From contig NC_081553.1 in assembly GCF_963082655.1 (NCBI RefSeq), positions 14,350,643 to 14,414,642 on the forward strand: DNA of 64,000 nt, read 5' to 3'. The stretch comes from Stomoxys calcitrans. Lineage: Eukaryota; Arthropoda; Insecta; Diptera; Muscidae. Each line of letters starts with the position of its first letter. Position 1 is the first letter of the stretch. The notes below the pieces were generated by a model. The model had not been told where the DNA came from. It saw only the letters and a list, made by a program, of their open reading frames with translations, and did no database searches. A program made the translations under genes and the position numbers. Of the stretch, positions 23,519 through 32,910 are shown piece after piece.

Positions 23519-23952
23519 TGCAAATTTTGAATTGGAGCTATATTAGGTTATGAATCGATTCAGGTTTAGATGTTGGAGAGGCTCAAGAAGTATAATCGGG
23601 AGATCGGTTTATAAGGCAGCTATTCAGGTTTTCAACCGGTTCAAGCCATATTTGACATGTAAGTCCGACGTCATAGGAGAAGTCAAAATTTGAGCAAAAT
23701 CGGAATCGCTCTCTAGAGGCTCAAGATGTATCATCGAAAGATCGGCTTATAAAATAGCTATATCAAAACAAGGACCCATATGGCCCATTTACAATCCCAA
23801 ACGATCTACACCAATAGGAAGTATTTGTGCAAAATTTCAAGCGATGTTCAAAAAAATATTTATACTTTGATAGGTCTCAGTTCAATTTTTCGATGTGTTA
23901 CAAACTGCATGACGAAGTTAGTATGCCCCCATCCGATGGTGGATGGTATATT
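23519..23952 (-). mobile_element. DINE-1-like family B fragment with 5' tip
   Basis: Body units 'ggagctatattaggttatgaatcgatt' and 'ggagatcggtttataaggcagctatt' lead to a core lacking (GTCY)n and the 5' tip 'cccccatccgatggtggatggtata'. The hairpin end is missing. Confidence 0.72.
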
Positions 23953-23982
23953 AGGGAATGAAAAAATGACGAGAACATCAGA

Positions 23983-25203
23983 AACAAGTAAAAAGGCGTT
24001 AAGTTCAGCCGGGCCGAACTTTGGATACCCACCACCTCGGGTATATATGTAAACCACATTTCATCAAAATCCGATGAAAATGGCATACCTAATGTCCCAT
24101 AGCAGTTATATCGAAATAAGTTACGATTTGGAACAAATACTAAATACAAGTCATTGTTCAATTGTGTATAACAAAATATTGGTCTTTTTAGTACCTATAT
24201 CTAAAAATAAACCAATCTGAACCATATACGACATGGATGTCGAAAAGCCTAACATAAGTCACTGTGTCAAATTTCGGTGAAATCTTATTATAAATGCGCC
24301 TTTTTTGGGCCAATCGAGATATCGGTCTACATGGCAGCTATTTATATCTAAATCTGGATCGATTTGAGCCAAGTTGCAGAAAAATGTCGAAGAGCCTAAC
24401 ACAACTCACTGTCCCAAATTAGGGCGAAATCGGACAATAAATGCGCCTTTTATTGGCTCAAAACCTTAAATCCAGCGATCGGCCAATATAGCAGCTATAT
24501 TCAAATCTTAACCGATCTGGGCCAAATTGAAGAAGGACGCTAAAGAGCCTAATACAACTTACTGTCACAAATTTCAGCGACATCGGAAAATAAATGCACC
24601 TTTTATGGCCCCAAAACCTAAAACCGAGAGATCGGTCTATATGGCAGCTATGTCCAAATCTTGACCGCTCTGGATGTGGAAGGGCCTAAAACAACTCACT
24701 GTTCCAAGTTTCAGCAAAATCGGATGATAAATGTGGCTTTTATGGGCCTAAGACCTTAAAACGGAGGATCGGTCGATTTGGCACCTATATCCAAATCTGG
24801 ACCGAACCGGGGCAAATTGATGAAGGATGTTGAAGAGCCTAACACAACTCGCTGTCTCAAATTTCAGCAAAATCGGATAATAAATGTGGCTTTTATGGGG
24901 CTAAGACCTTAAAACGGAAAATCGGTCTATATAGCAGCTATGACCAAATCTGGACCGATCAGAGCTAAATTTGGATTTCGAGGGTCCTAACACAATTTAC
25001 TGTCCCAAATTTCAGCAAAATCGGATAGTAATCTGTCTATATGAGGGCTATATCAATATATAGTCCGATATAGCCCATCTTCGAACTAAACCTGCTTATG
25101 GATAAAAAAAGAATCAGTGTAAAGTTTCAGCTCAATGTCTCTATTTTCAAAGACTGTAAAGTGATTTCAACCGACAGACGGACGGACGGACTCCGGTGGA
25201 TAG
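23983..25203 (-). mobile_element. DINE-1-like family A, 5' tip missing
   Basis: 'aacaagtaaaaaggcgtt' is followed by a palindrome at 24001-24021 with one mismatch (ttcagcc) and 'ggatacccaccacctcgggtatatatg'. About six units follow, then 'cagacggacggacggac'. The core and 5' tip are absent, and a B element begins within 10 bp. Confidence 0.82.
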
Positions 25204-25765
25204 ACCAGGTGGAACAAGTAAAAGCGAGCTAAGTGTTCGAAAAAATTAAATCTTCTAGGAATCGAACAAAGACGATCGAGAGACTGCTTTACGTGGGAGC
25301 TTAATCAGGTTATACACTTATTTGAACCATTTTTGGCACAGTTGTTGGAAGTCATAACAAAACACTACATGCAAAATTTCAGCCAAATCAGACAATAATT
25401 GCGGCTTGTAAGGACTCAAGAAATCAAATCAGGAGATCGGTTTATATGGGAGCTATGTCAGGTTATAGACCGATTTGGACCGTACTTGGCACAGTTGTTA
25501 GAAATCTTTGCATGCAAGGTTTCTGCCAAATCGGACAAAAATTGCTGCTTCCAGGGGCTCAAGAAGTCAAATCGAGAGATGGGTTTATATGTTAGCTATT
25601 TCGAACCGATATGGCCCATTTGCAGTACCCAGCGACCTTCATCAATATTTAGTATTTTTAAAACAAGTTGCTAGCTTTACGCGTTTGACCGCTATCGTTG
25701 TTTCGACAGACGGTGGGACATGACTAGATCGACTCAGAGCGTCGAGAAGATCAAGAATATATATA

Positions 25766-26696
25766 TTGGGTTGCCCAAAAAGTAATTGCGGATTTGTCAT
25801 ATAGTCGGCGTTGACAAATTTTTTCACAGCTTGTGACTCTGTAATTGCATTCTTTCTTCTGTCAGTTATCAGCTGTTATTTTTAGCTTGCTTTAGAAAAA
25901 AAGTGCGCGAAATTTTGTTTACATTTGTTTGTTTGGCGTCAATTTTATGTGGGCACCACATGTATTGAAAGAAATTTATTTAACAAACCGAATCAACGCT
26001 TGTGATATGCACCTTAAACGCAATGAATTCGATCTGTTTTTAAAACGAATCACAACTGGAGATGAAAAATGGATTGTTTACAACAACGTTAGTCGAAAAC
26101 GATCATGGTCCAAGCATGGTGAACTAGCTCAAACCACTTCAAAGGCTGATATCCATCAAAAGAAGGTTATGCTGTCTTTTTGGTGGGATTGGAAGGGTGT
26201 GGTATATTTTGAGCTGCTTCCAAGGAACCAAACGATTAATTCGGATGTTTACTGTCAACAATTGGACAAATTGAATACAGCCATCAAGGAGAAGCGACCA
26301 GAATTGGTCAATCGTAAAGGTGTCATATTCCACCAGGACAACGCTAGACCGCACACATCTTTGGTCACTCGCCTAAAACTTGGCGAACTTTTGATGCATC
26401 CACCATATAGCCCTGACCTTGCACCATCAGACTACCATTTATTTCGATCTTTGAAGAACTCCTTAAATGGTAAAACTTTCGGCAATGATGAGGCTATAAA
26501 ATCGCACTTGGTTCAGTTTTTTTGCAGATAAAGGCAAGAAGTTCTATGAGCGTGGAATACTAAATTTGCCAGGAAGATGGCAAAAGGTTATCGAACAAAA
26601 TGGCAATTATATATTTGATTAAAGTTCATTCTAAGATTTATTAAAAATGCATTTACTTTCTTTTAAAAAATCCGCAATTACTTTTTAGGCAACCAA
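25766..26696 (+). mobile_element. Mariner element, internally deleted, TA target duplication
   Basis: Terminal inverted repeats are TTGGGTTGCCCAAAAAG followed by TAATTGCGGATTT on the left. On the right, read in reverse, they are TTGGTTGCCTAAAAAG followed by TAATTGCGGATTT, with one G missing. TA flanks both sides (25764-25765, 26697-26698). At 931 bp it is shorter than the roughly 1.3 kb usual for the family. The 5' UTR up to 'aaaaaaagtgcgcg' is retained and the start of the gene is deleted. It is inserted in the (TA)n tract of a DINE element. Confidence 0.92.
25929..26622 (+). pseudogene. Mariner transposase remnant (mellifera-like), defective
   Basis: The open frame at 25929-26531 gives 200 residues, about 60% of a normal mariner transposase. 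The N-terminal DNA-binding domain and the WVPHEL region are mostly gone; only 'MWAPHVLKE' remains. Catalytic motifs are visible: TGDEKW with Asp45, HQDNARPH with Asp137 and YSPDLAPSDYHLF with Asp168. Thirty residues separate the last two aspartates where mariner has 34, because 'LGELLMHPP' is four residues short. A 7-T run at 26517-26523 shifts the frame; the next frame continues through 'KFYERGILNLP' and 'QKVIEQNGNYIFD' to a stop at 26620-26622. The mellifera-subfamily call rests on remembered sequence. Confidence 0.9.
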
Positions 26697-26785
26697 TACT
26701 TTATGGGGTCTTAGACTAATATTTTGAGGTGTTACAAATGGAATGACTAGATTAGAATACCCCCATCCTATGGCGATGGGTATAA

Positions 26786-28245
26786 AAATCACTGGAACCG
26801 TAGTGTGAACGGGTTTTAGAGGTTATCTCAAATCAAGTGGACTTAGGCTCTAGAGTAAACGTGGTTTTACGCGTGACGAGCTCGATGTAATTATCCAATT
26901 TACTTTTACACAATTTACTAGCTACGCATAAGCCATACACATTTTTCTAAGACTACGATGATATTTTGGCAAACCCGGACATTGTGTATGTCATAAGTTT
27001 TGGCTTACCAACTAATTTTGTTTTCCCATAGCTTACTCCAATTTAGGCAATTTTTAAAGTTTACTTTCTTTGTGATTATTTAAACAAACTACGTTATCAT
27101 CCATTATGATACTTCTATGCATATTTGAATTTCTTCCCTTACCAGTCAATCAAATTTCCAAAACAAAACTGAAATCTCAACTTGCATAAGAAGATGAGCC
27201 ATTGTTTTCGAATGAACATAAAATTCAAAATGGGGTAAAAGAACATCTGTCTTGATCGCCTCCAGTGCCTCCTTAAAAGGCGTCTCAATTTAATTGCCTT
27301 GTGAAACGATCAAAACTAATTAAGCCCCACAAGTTTGTGATCGTTTTTGGTTTGGAAATGTTAATTATGTGGGAAATACAAATACAAGGAGGCTATGGAG
27401 GCCATCATTTACGATCATCAATCTGTGGCCTGGCCAGTAGACTCTATTTTCTTTGGTTGGTTGTTTGGGATTCTGTGGTACTACTGGTCGGCTGTGGCGA
27501 TTGGGATGGCTGATGTTGTTGAAAACAATGCTCAACAACGATCCACCATGTCCGTTTGGCTAAGGCTACTAATGAAGCTGTCAAATATTGACATATTTCT
27601 TTCGTTTTATAGTGACAGCCATAAAATTCCACACAATAACAACGGAAAACGATCACAACGACAACAACTTCAGCCGCAGCAGCAGCAGCAGCATCAGCAG
27701 AATAACAAGAACAACTGCAACAACAATGACAAACCCTTTTTCCTGGATTTATGTGATTTGGATTTCTCGCTTTTGCTGTTGGCCAATTGTTAATTTTCTA
27801 CAGACACACGGAAAGACAGACAGTTGAAGTGATTCTGCGAATTTTCTTGAGATGCAACTGCTATGGCTGGCCAAATGTAAGGTACAACCAAGATACTTAC
27901 TTAAGTGTATACAAAATGTTTATAAATCAGTTATTGGCAGCATATTTTTGCACCCAAAATGGTTGGTTTGACGATCGCATTTGCATAGTGGGGCGAGAGA
28001 GGGGAAAAAACAGAAAATAGTATGAACAAGCAAAAATTTGGTCAAGGCAAACTGAAGTAACCATCCCATTGATTAAATTTCATGGAAATTGAATGAAACA
28101 TTTGTCTATTATAGTCTCAAGATGTTTAATGTGTAGATCGTTTTATTGTACGTTAAGGGGGCATAAAAACCTCCCTAAACGGACAGTGCGAGCTCCAGGT
28201 ACGAATATAATGCCTCGAAAACCTTCGTTATCCAAGTTTCAGTTT
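26786..28245. other. Non-repetitive DNA with CAG/CAA tract, no supported gene
   Basis: This is one of the longer stretches without a recognised transposon. A frame at 27395-27793 encodes a Q/N-rich segment from a CAG/CAA/AAC tract at about 27668-27730, and upstream residues have aromatic-rich hydrophobic stretches. There is no conserved domain I recognise and no clear splice context. It could be intronic or intergenic host DNA. Confidence 0.45.
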
Positions 28246-28359
28246 AACTTACTTACTTAAAACGTTGCTAATTTACTTACTTAATTACTTACTTACTTCC
28301 TTACTTACTTACTTGCTTGCTTACTTACTTTCTCATTTACTTACTTACTTTCTTACTTC

Positions 28360-28417
<58 letters not shown>

Positions 28418-28418
28418 C

Positions 28419-28457
<39 letters not shown>

Positions 28458-28777
28458 TACTTACTTACTTACTTACATACTTACTTACTTACTCACTTAC
28501 TTGCTTACTTACTTACATACTTACTTATTTACTTACTTACTTGCTTATTTCCTCACTTACTTACTTAGCTGCTTAGTTACTTATTTACTTACTTGCTTAT
28601 TTCACTTCACTTACTTACTTAGTTACTTATTTACTTACTTTGTTACTTACTTACTTACATACTTATTCACTTACTTACTTACTTACTTAATAACTTATTT
28701 ACATACTTACTTACTTACCTACTTACTTACTTACTTGCTTACTTACTTATCTATTTACTTACTTACCAACTTACTTA
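28246..28777. repeat. (ACTT)n tetranucleotide array, left part
   Basis: About 530 bp of TTAC/ACTT repeats, with the cleanest run at 28361-28440 and scattered substitutions (gctt, cctt, acat) elsewhere. The two long frames of LTYLLTYL type are translation artefacts. The array is cut at 28777 by the Tc1-like transposon. Confidence 0.95.
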
Positions 28778-28999
28778 CAGCGGTCAAAAAAAGTATTCAT
28801 CATTAGCAAAATTGATAATAAATTCACTTATTTTGGGTAATTGAAGAAAATTTAAAGTAAACAAATAATGCAGTTTTATGCAATAGTTTATTTTTCGTAA
28901 TATGTTTTAAAATAAATTCAAAAAATAAATTTAATTAGCGCAAAAAATGCAATTTTATATAATAACACCAAAAACAGAACAAAAAAAGTATTCATCATT
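28778..28999 (+). repeat. Left IR/DR of the Tc1-like element
   Basis: The outer direct repeat is at 28778-28804 and the inner one at about 28978-28999. Sequence between them shows little similarity to the other end, so only the repeats, the presumed transposase binding sites, are conserved. Confidence 0.9.
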
Positions 29000-29127
29000 G
29001 ATGTGCTATCATCAAAGTCAAATTCAAATATTATTTGGGAATCCCCCTTTTCTGTTTTATTTAGTAAAGGAGGCTTTGCCCTTGACAGCAAATATTTAAT
29101 TTCATTGAAAATATAGTTTTTGTCAAA

Positions 29128-30156
29128 ATGGGTCGTAAGCAAAACGAGGTTTCTGATGAGGTAAAAGTTTTGATAATAAAACACCACAGGAATGGTTTAA
29201 CTCAAAAAACTATCAGTGAAATAATAAATAGACCACGATCTACTATACAATCCATCATCAGAAAGTGGACAGAAACGAAAACTGTTGACAATAAACCAAG
29301 ATCTGGTCGACCAAAAGCACTTTCAGTTGGAGATGTGCGTTGGCTAGTGCGGCAAGTTCAGAAAACTCCGAAGACAAATGCGACCATTCTTCGTAAAAAC
29401 ACTATGGAATATTTAGGGAAGGAAGTTACTACACAAACAATTCGAAATACACTCAAAAGGCATAGTTACAGAGGAAGAACTGCACGTAAGAAGCCCTTTA
29501 TAAATAAAATAAACCGAGTGAAAAGGCTAAACTTCGCAAAAATGTATGTAAAACAGCCCGAATCATTTTGGAAAACAGTCATTTTTGCAGACGAGAGCAA
29601 GTTTAATCTTTTTGGGTGCGATGGAAAGGTCATAGTGTACAGAAAACCAAATACAGAGCTTGAAGAACGAAACACAGTTGCTACTGTAAAACATGGTGGA
29701 GGTGGTTTAATGGTTTGGGGGTGTATGGCGGCTTCAGGAGCGGGAAATCTTGAAATTATTAATGGAGTAATGGATCATAAGTATTACATTGACATTTTAA
29801 AGAGGAATTTAAAAGATAGTGCTGTAAAACTTGGGCTTGGTAATAACTTTCAATATTATCAAGATAATGGCCCCAAACATTCTGCTTTAAATACCAAGAT
29901 GTGGATGCTGTATAACTGCCCCAAAGTCATTAAAACTCCTCCTCAAAGTCCCGACTTGAACCCAATTGAACATCTTTGGGAACATCTCGAACGCAAATTG
30001 AGAACGCGCAATTTTTCGAGCAAGAGTCAAATGCAACAGGTGATAATGGAGGAATGGACTAATATAGACCAAAATATAACCGCTAAATTAGTCCAATCGA
30101 TGTCAAACCGTTTAAAAGAAGTTATAAGACGCGGTGGTCGAATAACAAAGTATTAA
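29128..30156 (+). CDS. Tc1-family transposase (DD34E), intact
   Basis: This encodes the 342-residue cut-and-paste transposase of the surrounding element; Tc1-family enzymes are usually about 340 residues. Residues 1-115 hold two helix-turn-helix regions that would bind the terminal repeats (NGLTQKTISEIINRPRSTIQSIIRKW; TTQTIRNTLKRHSYRGR), linked by a GRPR-like SGRPK at 59-63. A basic stretch GRTARKKP follows. The catalytic triad is Asp155 (FADESKFN), Asp246 (YYQDNGPKH) and Glu281 (PIEHLWE), with exactly 34 residues between the last two. The glycine-rich KHGGGGLMVWGCM box is at about 188-200. The start context 'gtcaaaATGG' is good for a fly. I see no frameshift or stop, so it may be active. It would act in the nucleus. 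Confidence 0.96.
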   Translation: MGRKQNEVSDEVKVLIIKHHRNGLTQKTISEIINRPRSTIQSIIRKWTETKTVDNKPRSGRPKALSVGDVRWLVRQVQKTPKTNATILRKNTMEYLGKEVTTQTIRNTLKRHSYRGRTARKKPFINKINRVKRLNFAKMYVKQPESFWKTVIFADESKFNLFGCDGKVIVYRKPNTELEERNTVATVKHGGGGLMVWGCMAASGAGNLEIINGVMDHKYYIDILKRNLKDSAVKLGLGNNFQYYQDNGPKHSALNTKMWMLYNCPKVIKTPPQSPDLNPIEHLWEHLERKLRTRNFSSKSQMQQVIMEEWTNIDQNITAKLVQSMSNRLKEVIRRGGRITKY

Positions 30157-30195
30157 TTTTTTTAAATTATGTTATTTATTTTTTTGTTTTTTTGC

Positions 30196-30417
30196 AATGA
30201 TGAATACTTTTTTTGTTTAATTTTTTGTGTTCAGCTGTAAAATGGCCCTTTTTGTTCCAATAAATACTATTTTTTTCTTTAAAAACAATGAAATTGTGTA
30301 CATATATATCACACAAGCACTACTGCATCATTAGTTTAATATGTTTTTATTCCAATTGTCTTTTGTAGACTTTTTAAAAAAAAAACATTGAATGATGAAT
30401 ACTTTTTTTGACCGCTG
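30196..30417 (-). repeat. Right IR/DR of the Tc1-like element
   Basis: The inner direct repeat is at 30196-30215 and the outer one at 30391-30417, the mirror of the left end with the same 222-bp span. Confidence 0.9.
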
Positions 30418-30475
30418 TACCTACTTACTTACTTAATTACTTACTTACTTACTTCCTTATTTAGTTACTTCTCTG
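30418..30475. repeat. (ACTT)n array, right part
   Basis: The continuation of the tetranucleotide array beyond the transposon: 'tacctacttacttacttaatt' and more. Removing the element and one TA rejoins the two parts in register. Confidence 0.92.
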
Positions 30476-30488
30476 GGTTAATATTGGG

Positions 30489-30593
30489 ACCCCCTAGGTC
30501 TGGCCCAATCGTGTGCCATCTGCAATACCTTTTCGAACCAGGTATGCAGAAGGGTCGAAAGGGTCTTGCAGATGGCACACAACTAGGGGTCAC
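30489..30593. repeat. Imperfect palindrome at the start of the LINE fragment
   Basis: Perfect 15-bp arms GTGTGCCATCTGCAA (30511-30525) and TTGCAGATGGCACAC (30566-30580) are flanked by partially matching ACCCCCTAG and CTAGGGGT. The right arm is LINE coding sequence, so the left arm looks like an inverted duplicate. Confidence 0.85.
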
Positions 30594-30952
30594 AATGTTA
30601 ATAAAGAGAAGAATGAAATCTGCCTGTTCACAAGGAAGACGAAGGTGGGACGCAACTTGTTTCCTCAATGGAACGATTTCGATATCTGAAAAGGTCAAAT
30701 ACTTAGGCGTTATCTTGGACAGGAAAACGAATTGGAAGTCTCACATTCAGGAGCGTACCGAAAGGGCTCACAGATATTGGGCGCTAACTATTACTCTTCA
30801 GTAGTTTGGTGGACTGCGATAGAGAAAAAGTGCAACGTAAGGACCATACAACAAGTTTAGAGAACATGTTATCTTGGCATAGGTGGAGCGATGAGAACCA
30901 CGCCCACTAGGGCGCTGGAGACTGTTTTAGATATATTATTCTATGGTATGAG

Positions 30953-31056
30953 CAGCTCCTATCCTCAATTGGTTGCCTCTCACTTAATCTGTATGCCCAT
31001 AGACATACAGATTAAGTGCGAGGCACTTTATTGAGGATAGGAGCAGCTCATACCAT
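30953..31056. repeat. 104-bp imperfect palindrome inside the LINE fragment
   Basis: The left arm, from 'atggtatgagcagctcctatcctcaa' to 'cacttaatctgtatg', pairs with the right arm, from 'catacagattaagtg' to 'gaggataggagcagctcatacc'. Arms are about 50 bp with a few mismatches around 'cccata'. The right arm is the native LINE sequence (PIDIQIKCEAL...). Confidence 0.92.
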
Positions 31057-31750
31057 CGTCATATAATAGAGGCGACGATAGGTAACCTGGAAGGAATGGA
31101 AGAATTTTCCGATCGGATACCTGAGACGACACTTGAGGTCGAGTGCGAGGCGCAGTCTTGGATTGAGGGAACCCTAGTATTGTCATCTGGAAGATCAAAG
31201 CTATAGGACAGAGTGGGCCTGGGGGTCTACATTCATAACCCAAAGACTGAGATCTGTTCTAGACTGCCTGACCATAATACGGACCTGCAGGCGGAGGTTC
31301 GGGCGAGAGGACTTCCAATGTGAACATCTTTACCGACAGTAAACTGCCCATAAGGGCAATAACAACAGAACGGGTAGATCATGAACAGTCTCGGAATGTA
31401 AGAAGGAGATTAACTCTTTCTCTGAGTACGACACGATCCGCATCGTTTGAGTGCCGGGCCATAGCCGACTAACTGGGAATAAAATAGCAGACTATTTGGC
31501 AGTGAAGGCCAGAGGACTGCCGTCAATAAACTTGGTTAACCCGAAGCCTTTCGAGTCGACGCAGTGCGAGTTAAGGGCGTGGGTGACGAATGCGCATGTG
31601 ACCCTTTGGAACAGCGAAACGATTGGAAGGACAATGAAAATCCTATGGGGGGATCCAGATCGTTATTGCTAAAAGAAAGTAGGAAGGAAGTCAGTATAGC
31701 TTTCGGTATCATAATGGGACACATAGAACTACAAGTTCACTTATGCAAAA

Positions 31751-32620
31751 TACCCATCGCCATAGGTTTATTCATTTATTCATTCCGTTTGCAACACATT
31801 AAAATATATATTACCGACCCTACAAAGTATATATATCTCGGATCGTCGTAAAATTCAAAGGCAATTTAACGATGTCCGTATGTCCATCCATCTGTTGTAT
31901 ACTGAAATTTGACACATATGCGTCTTTTTGTTGCACCCAGATTATCTTCTTGAACGGGCCAAATTAAATATAGCAGCCATATTGACCGATCTGCCGATTT
32001 AGGATCTGAAACCCTCAAAAGTTGCACTTATTGCCCGATTTCGCTAAATTGCAAGCAGTAAGTTGTACTAAAACTCCCAACATCTGACCCGAATATTATA
32101 CAGAACGGACTATATTTAGATATAGCTGCCATATAGACCGATCTGCCTGTAAAGGGTCTGAAGCCCCTTAAAGCTGCATATATTACCCGATTGACGGCAA
32201 ATCAAATTGGTACAAAAACTGACTTCTTGAACCCTAACATGTGTCACCACCAAAATTCACACCGAATCACAACACAGGTCCTTTAATACACCTGCACCTT
32301 GTATGACCTCCAGAAGCTCAATTGGGATTTCTCTGAAATTTCAAGCAGTAAGTTGTACTAAGACTTTTAACATCTGACCCGAATATGATACAGAACGGAC
32401 TATAAGATATAGCTGCCATATAGACCGATCTGCCAGTTAAGGGTCTGAAACCTATAAAAGCTGCATTTATTACCCGATTTATGGCAAATCAAATTGGTAC
32501 AAAAACTGACTTCTTGAACCCCAACATTCGTCACCGCCAAAATTCACACCAAATCACAAGATTGGACCTTTAATACACCTGCTCCTTATATAACCTCCAG
32601 AAGCTCAATTGGGAAATTCA
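31751..32620 (+). mobile_element. DINE-1-like element, diverged A type, hairpin end missing
   Basis: The 5' tip 'tacccatcgccataggttta' is followed by 'cattccgtttgcaacacattaaaatat', (TA)n, the core 'gatcgtcgtaaaattcaaagg' and a short (GTCY)n. Three body units follow. Two carry an extra segment (ggcaaatcaaattggtacaa, then 'gacttcttgaaccc' and 'ctccagaagctcaattggg') at 32196 and 32483, making a 287-bp higher-order repeat. No palindrome or 'acttgtt' end. Confidence 0.78.
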
Positions 32621-32650
32621 TCTTCAGTTTCAATTCAATTCAATTCTAAG

Positions 32651-32910
32651 TCCACCGTAGCGTAGAGGTTATTGCACTGAATGACTGGTTTCGAATCTTG
32701 GCGAGAACTTCATAAAATTTTCAGCGTTGGTTATCCTCTCCTAATGCTGGTGACATATGTGAGGTACTATGCCATCTAAAAACTTCTCCTAAAAAGAGAT
32801 GTCGCAATGTAGTACGCACTGCGGAGGCCCCTTATCATTGACCTCTCATTTATATGAGAGAAGTTTGCCTGTTCCTTAATGGAATGGGCAAAATTTGCAA
32901 TACATATGAC
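32651..32910 (+). mobile_element. tRNA-derived SINE copy 4
   Basis: 'ccaccgtagcgtagaggtta' (box A) is followed by a deletion in the anticodon region and box B 'ggtttcgaatcttgg'. Body: 'tcctctcctaatgctggtgacatatgtgaggtactatgcc'. Tail: 'gagaagtttgcctgttccttaatggaatgggc'. Several internal rearrangements. Confidence 0.8.

Larger units (their letters stand above)
25213..26785 (-). mobile_element. DINE-1-like family B, split by a mariner insertion
   Basis: The left end 'aacaagtaaaagcgagctaag' lacks a good hairpin. Units include 'ggtttatatgggagctatgtcaggttatagaccgatt'. The (TA)n core is interrupted at 25765 by a mariner element and resumes at 26697 with 'tactttatggggtcttagac', ending in the 5' tip 'cccccatcctatggcgatgggtata'. 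Without the mariner the element is about 640 bp. Confidence 0.83.
28778..30417 (+). mobile_element. Tc1-like DNA transposon, apparently complete and intact
   Basis: The 1640-bp element starts CAGCGGTCAAAAAAAG and ends with its reverse complement. The outer 27 bp are identical in inverted orientation, and TA flanks both sides (28776-28777, 30418-30419). Each end spans 222 bp and carries a second, inner copy of 'caaaaaaagtattcatcatt' (28980-28999 and 30196-30215), giving the IR/DR arrangement known from some Tc1-family transposons. One uninterrupted transposase gene lies between. It interrupts an (ACTT)n array that supplies TA every 4 bp. Confidence 0.95.
30489..31735 (+). pseudogene. Non-LTR retrotransposon fragment: RT thumb and RNase H, decayed
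   Basis: A frame around 30620-30800 gives 'TISISEKVKYLGVILDRK' then 'NWKSHIQERTERAHR', typical of the region after the reverse transcriptase catalytic core in I/R1/LOA-type LINEs. Downstream, in broken frames, are 'WWTA(I)EKK', 'ALETVLDI' and 'PIDIQIKCEAL'. RNase H sequences follow: 'NIFTDSK' and 'PGHSRLTGNKIADYLAVKA' (31451 onward). After these come 'ILWGDPDR' and 'LLLKESRKEVSIAFGIIMGH'. Many frameshifts and stops and two inverted duplications make it non-functional. Related fragments lie at 36320 and 47600. Confidence 0.85.

Noticed and set aside
27395..27793. 132-codon frame with a Q/N-rich tail
   Set aside because: No recognised domain, and the tail comes from a CAG/CAA/AAC tract common in fly non-coding DNA. 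Kept only as a note in the spacer description.
28265..28806. Open frames rich in LTYLL
   Set aside because: They are readings of the (ACTT)n tetranucleotide array; every frame is open because the repeat lacks stops in that strand.
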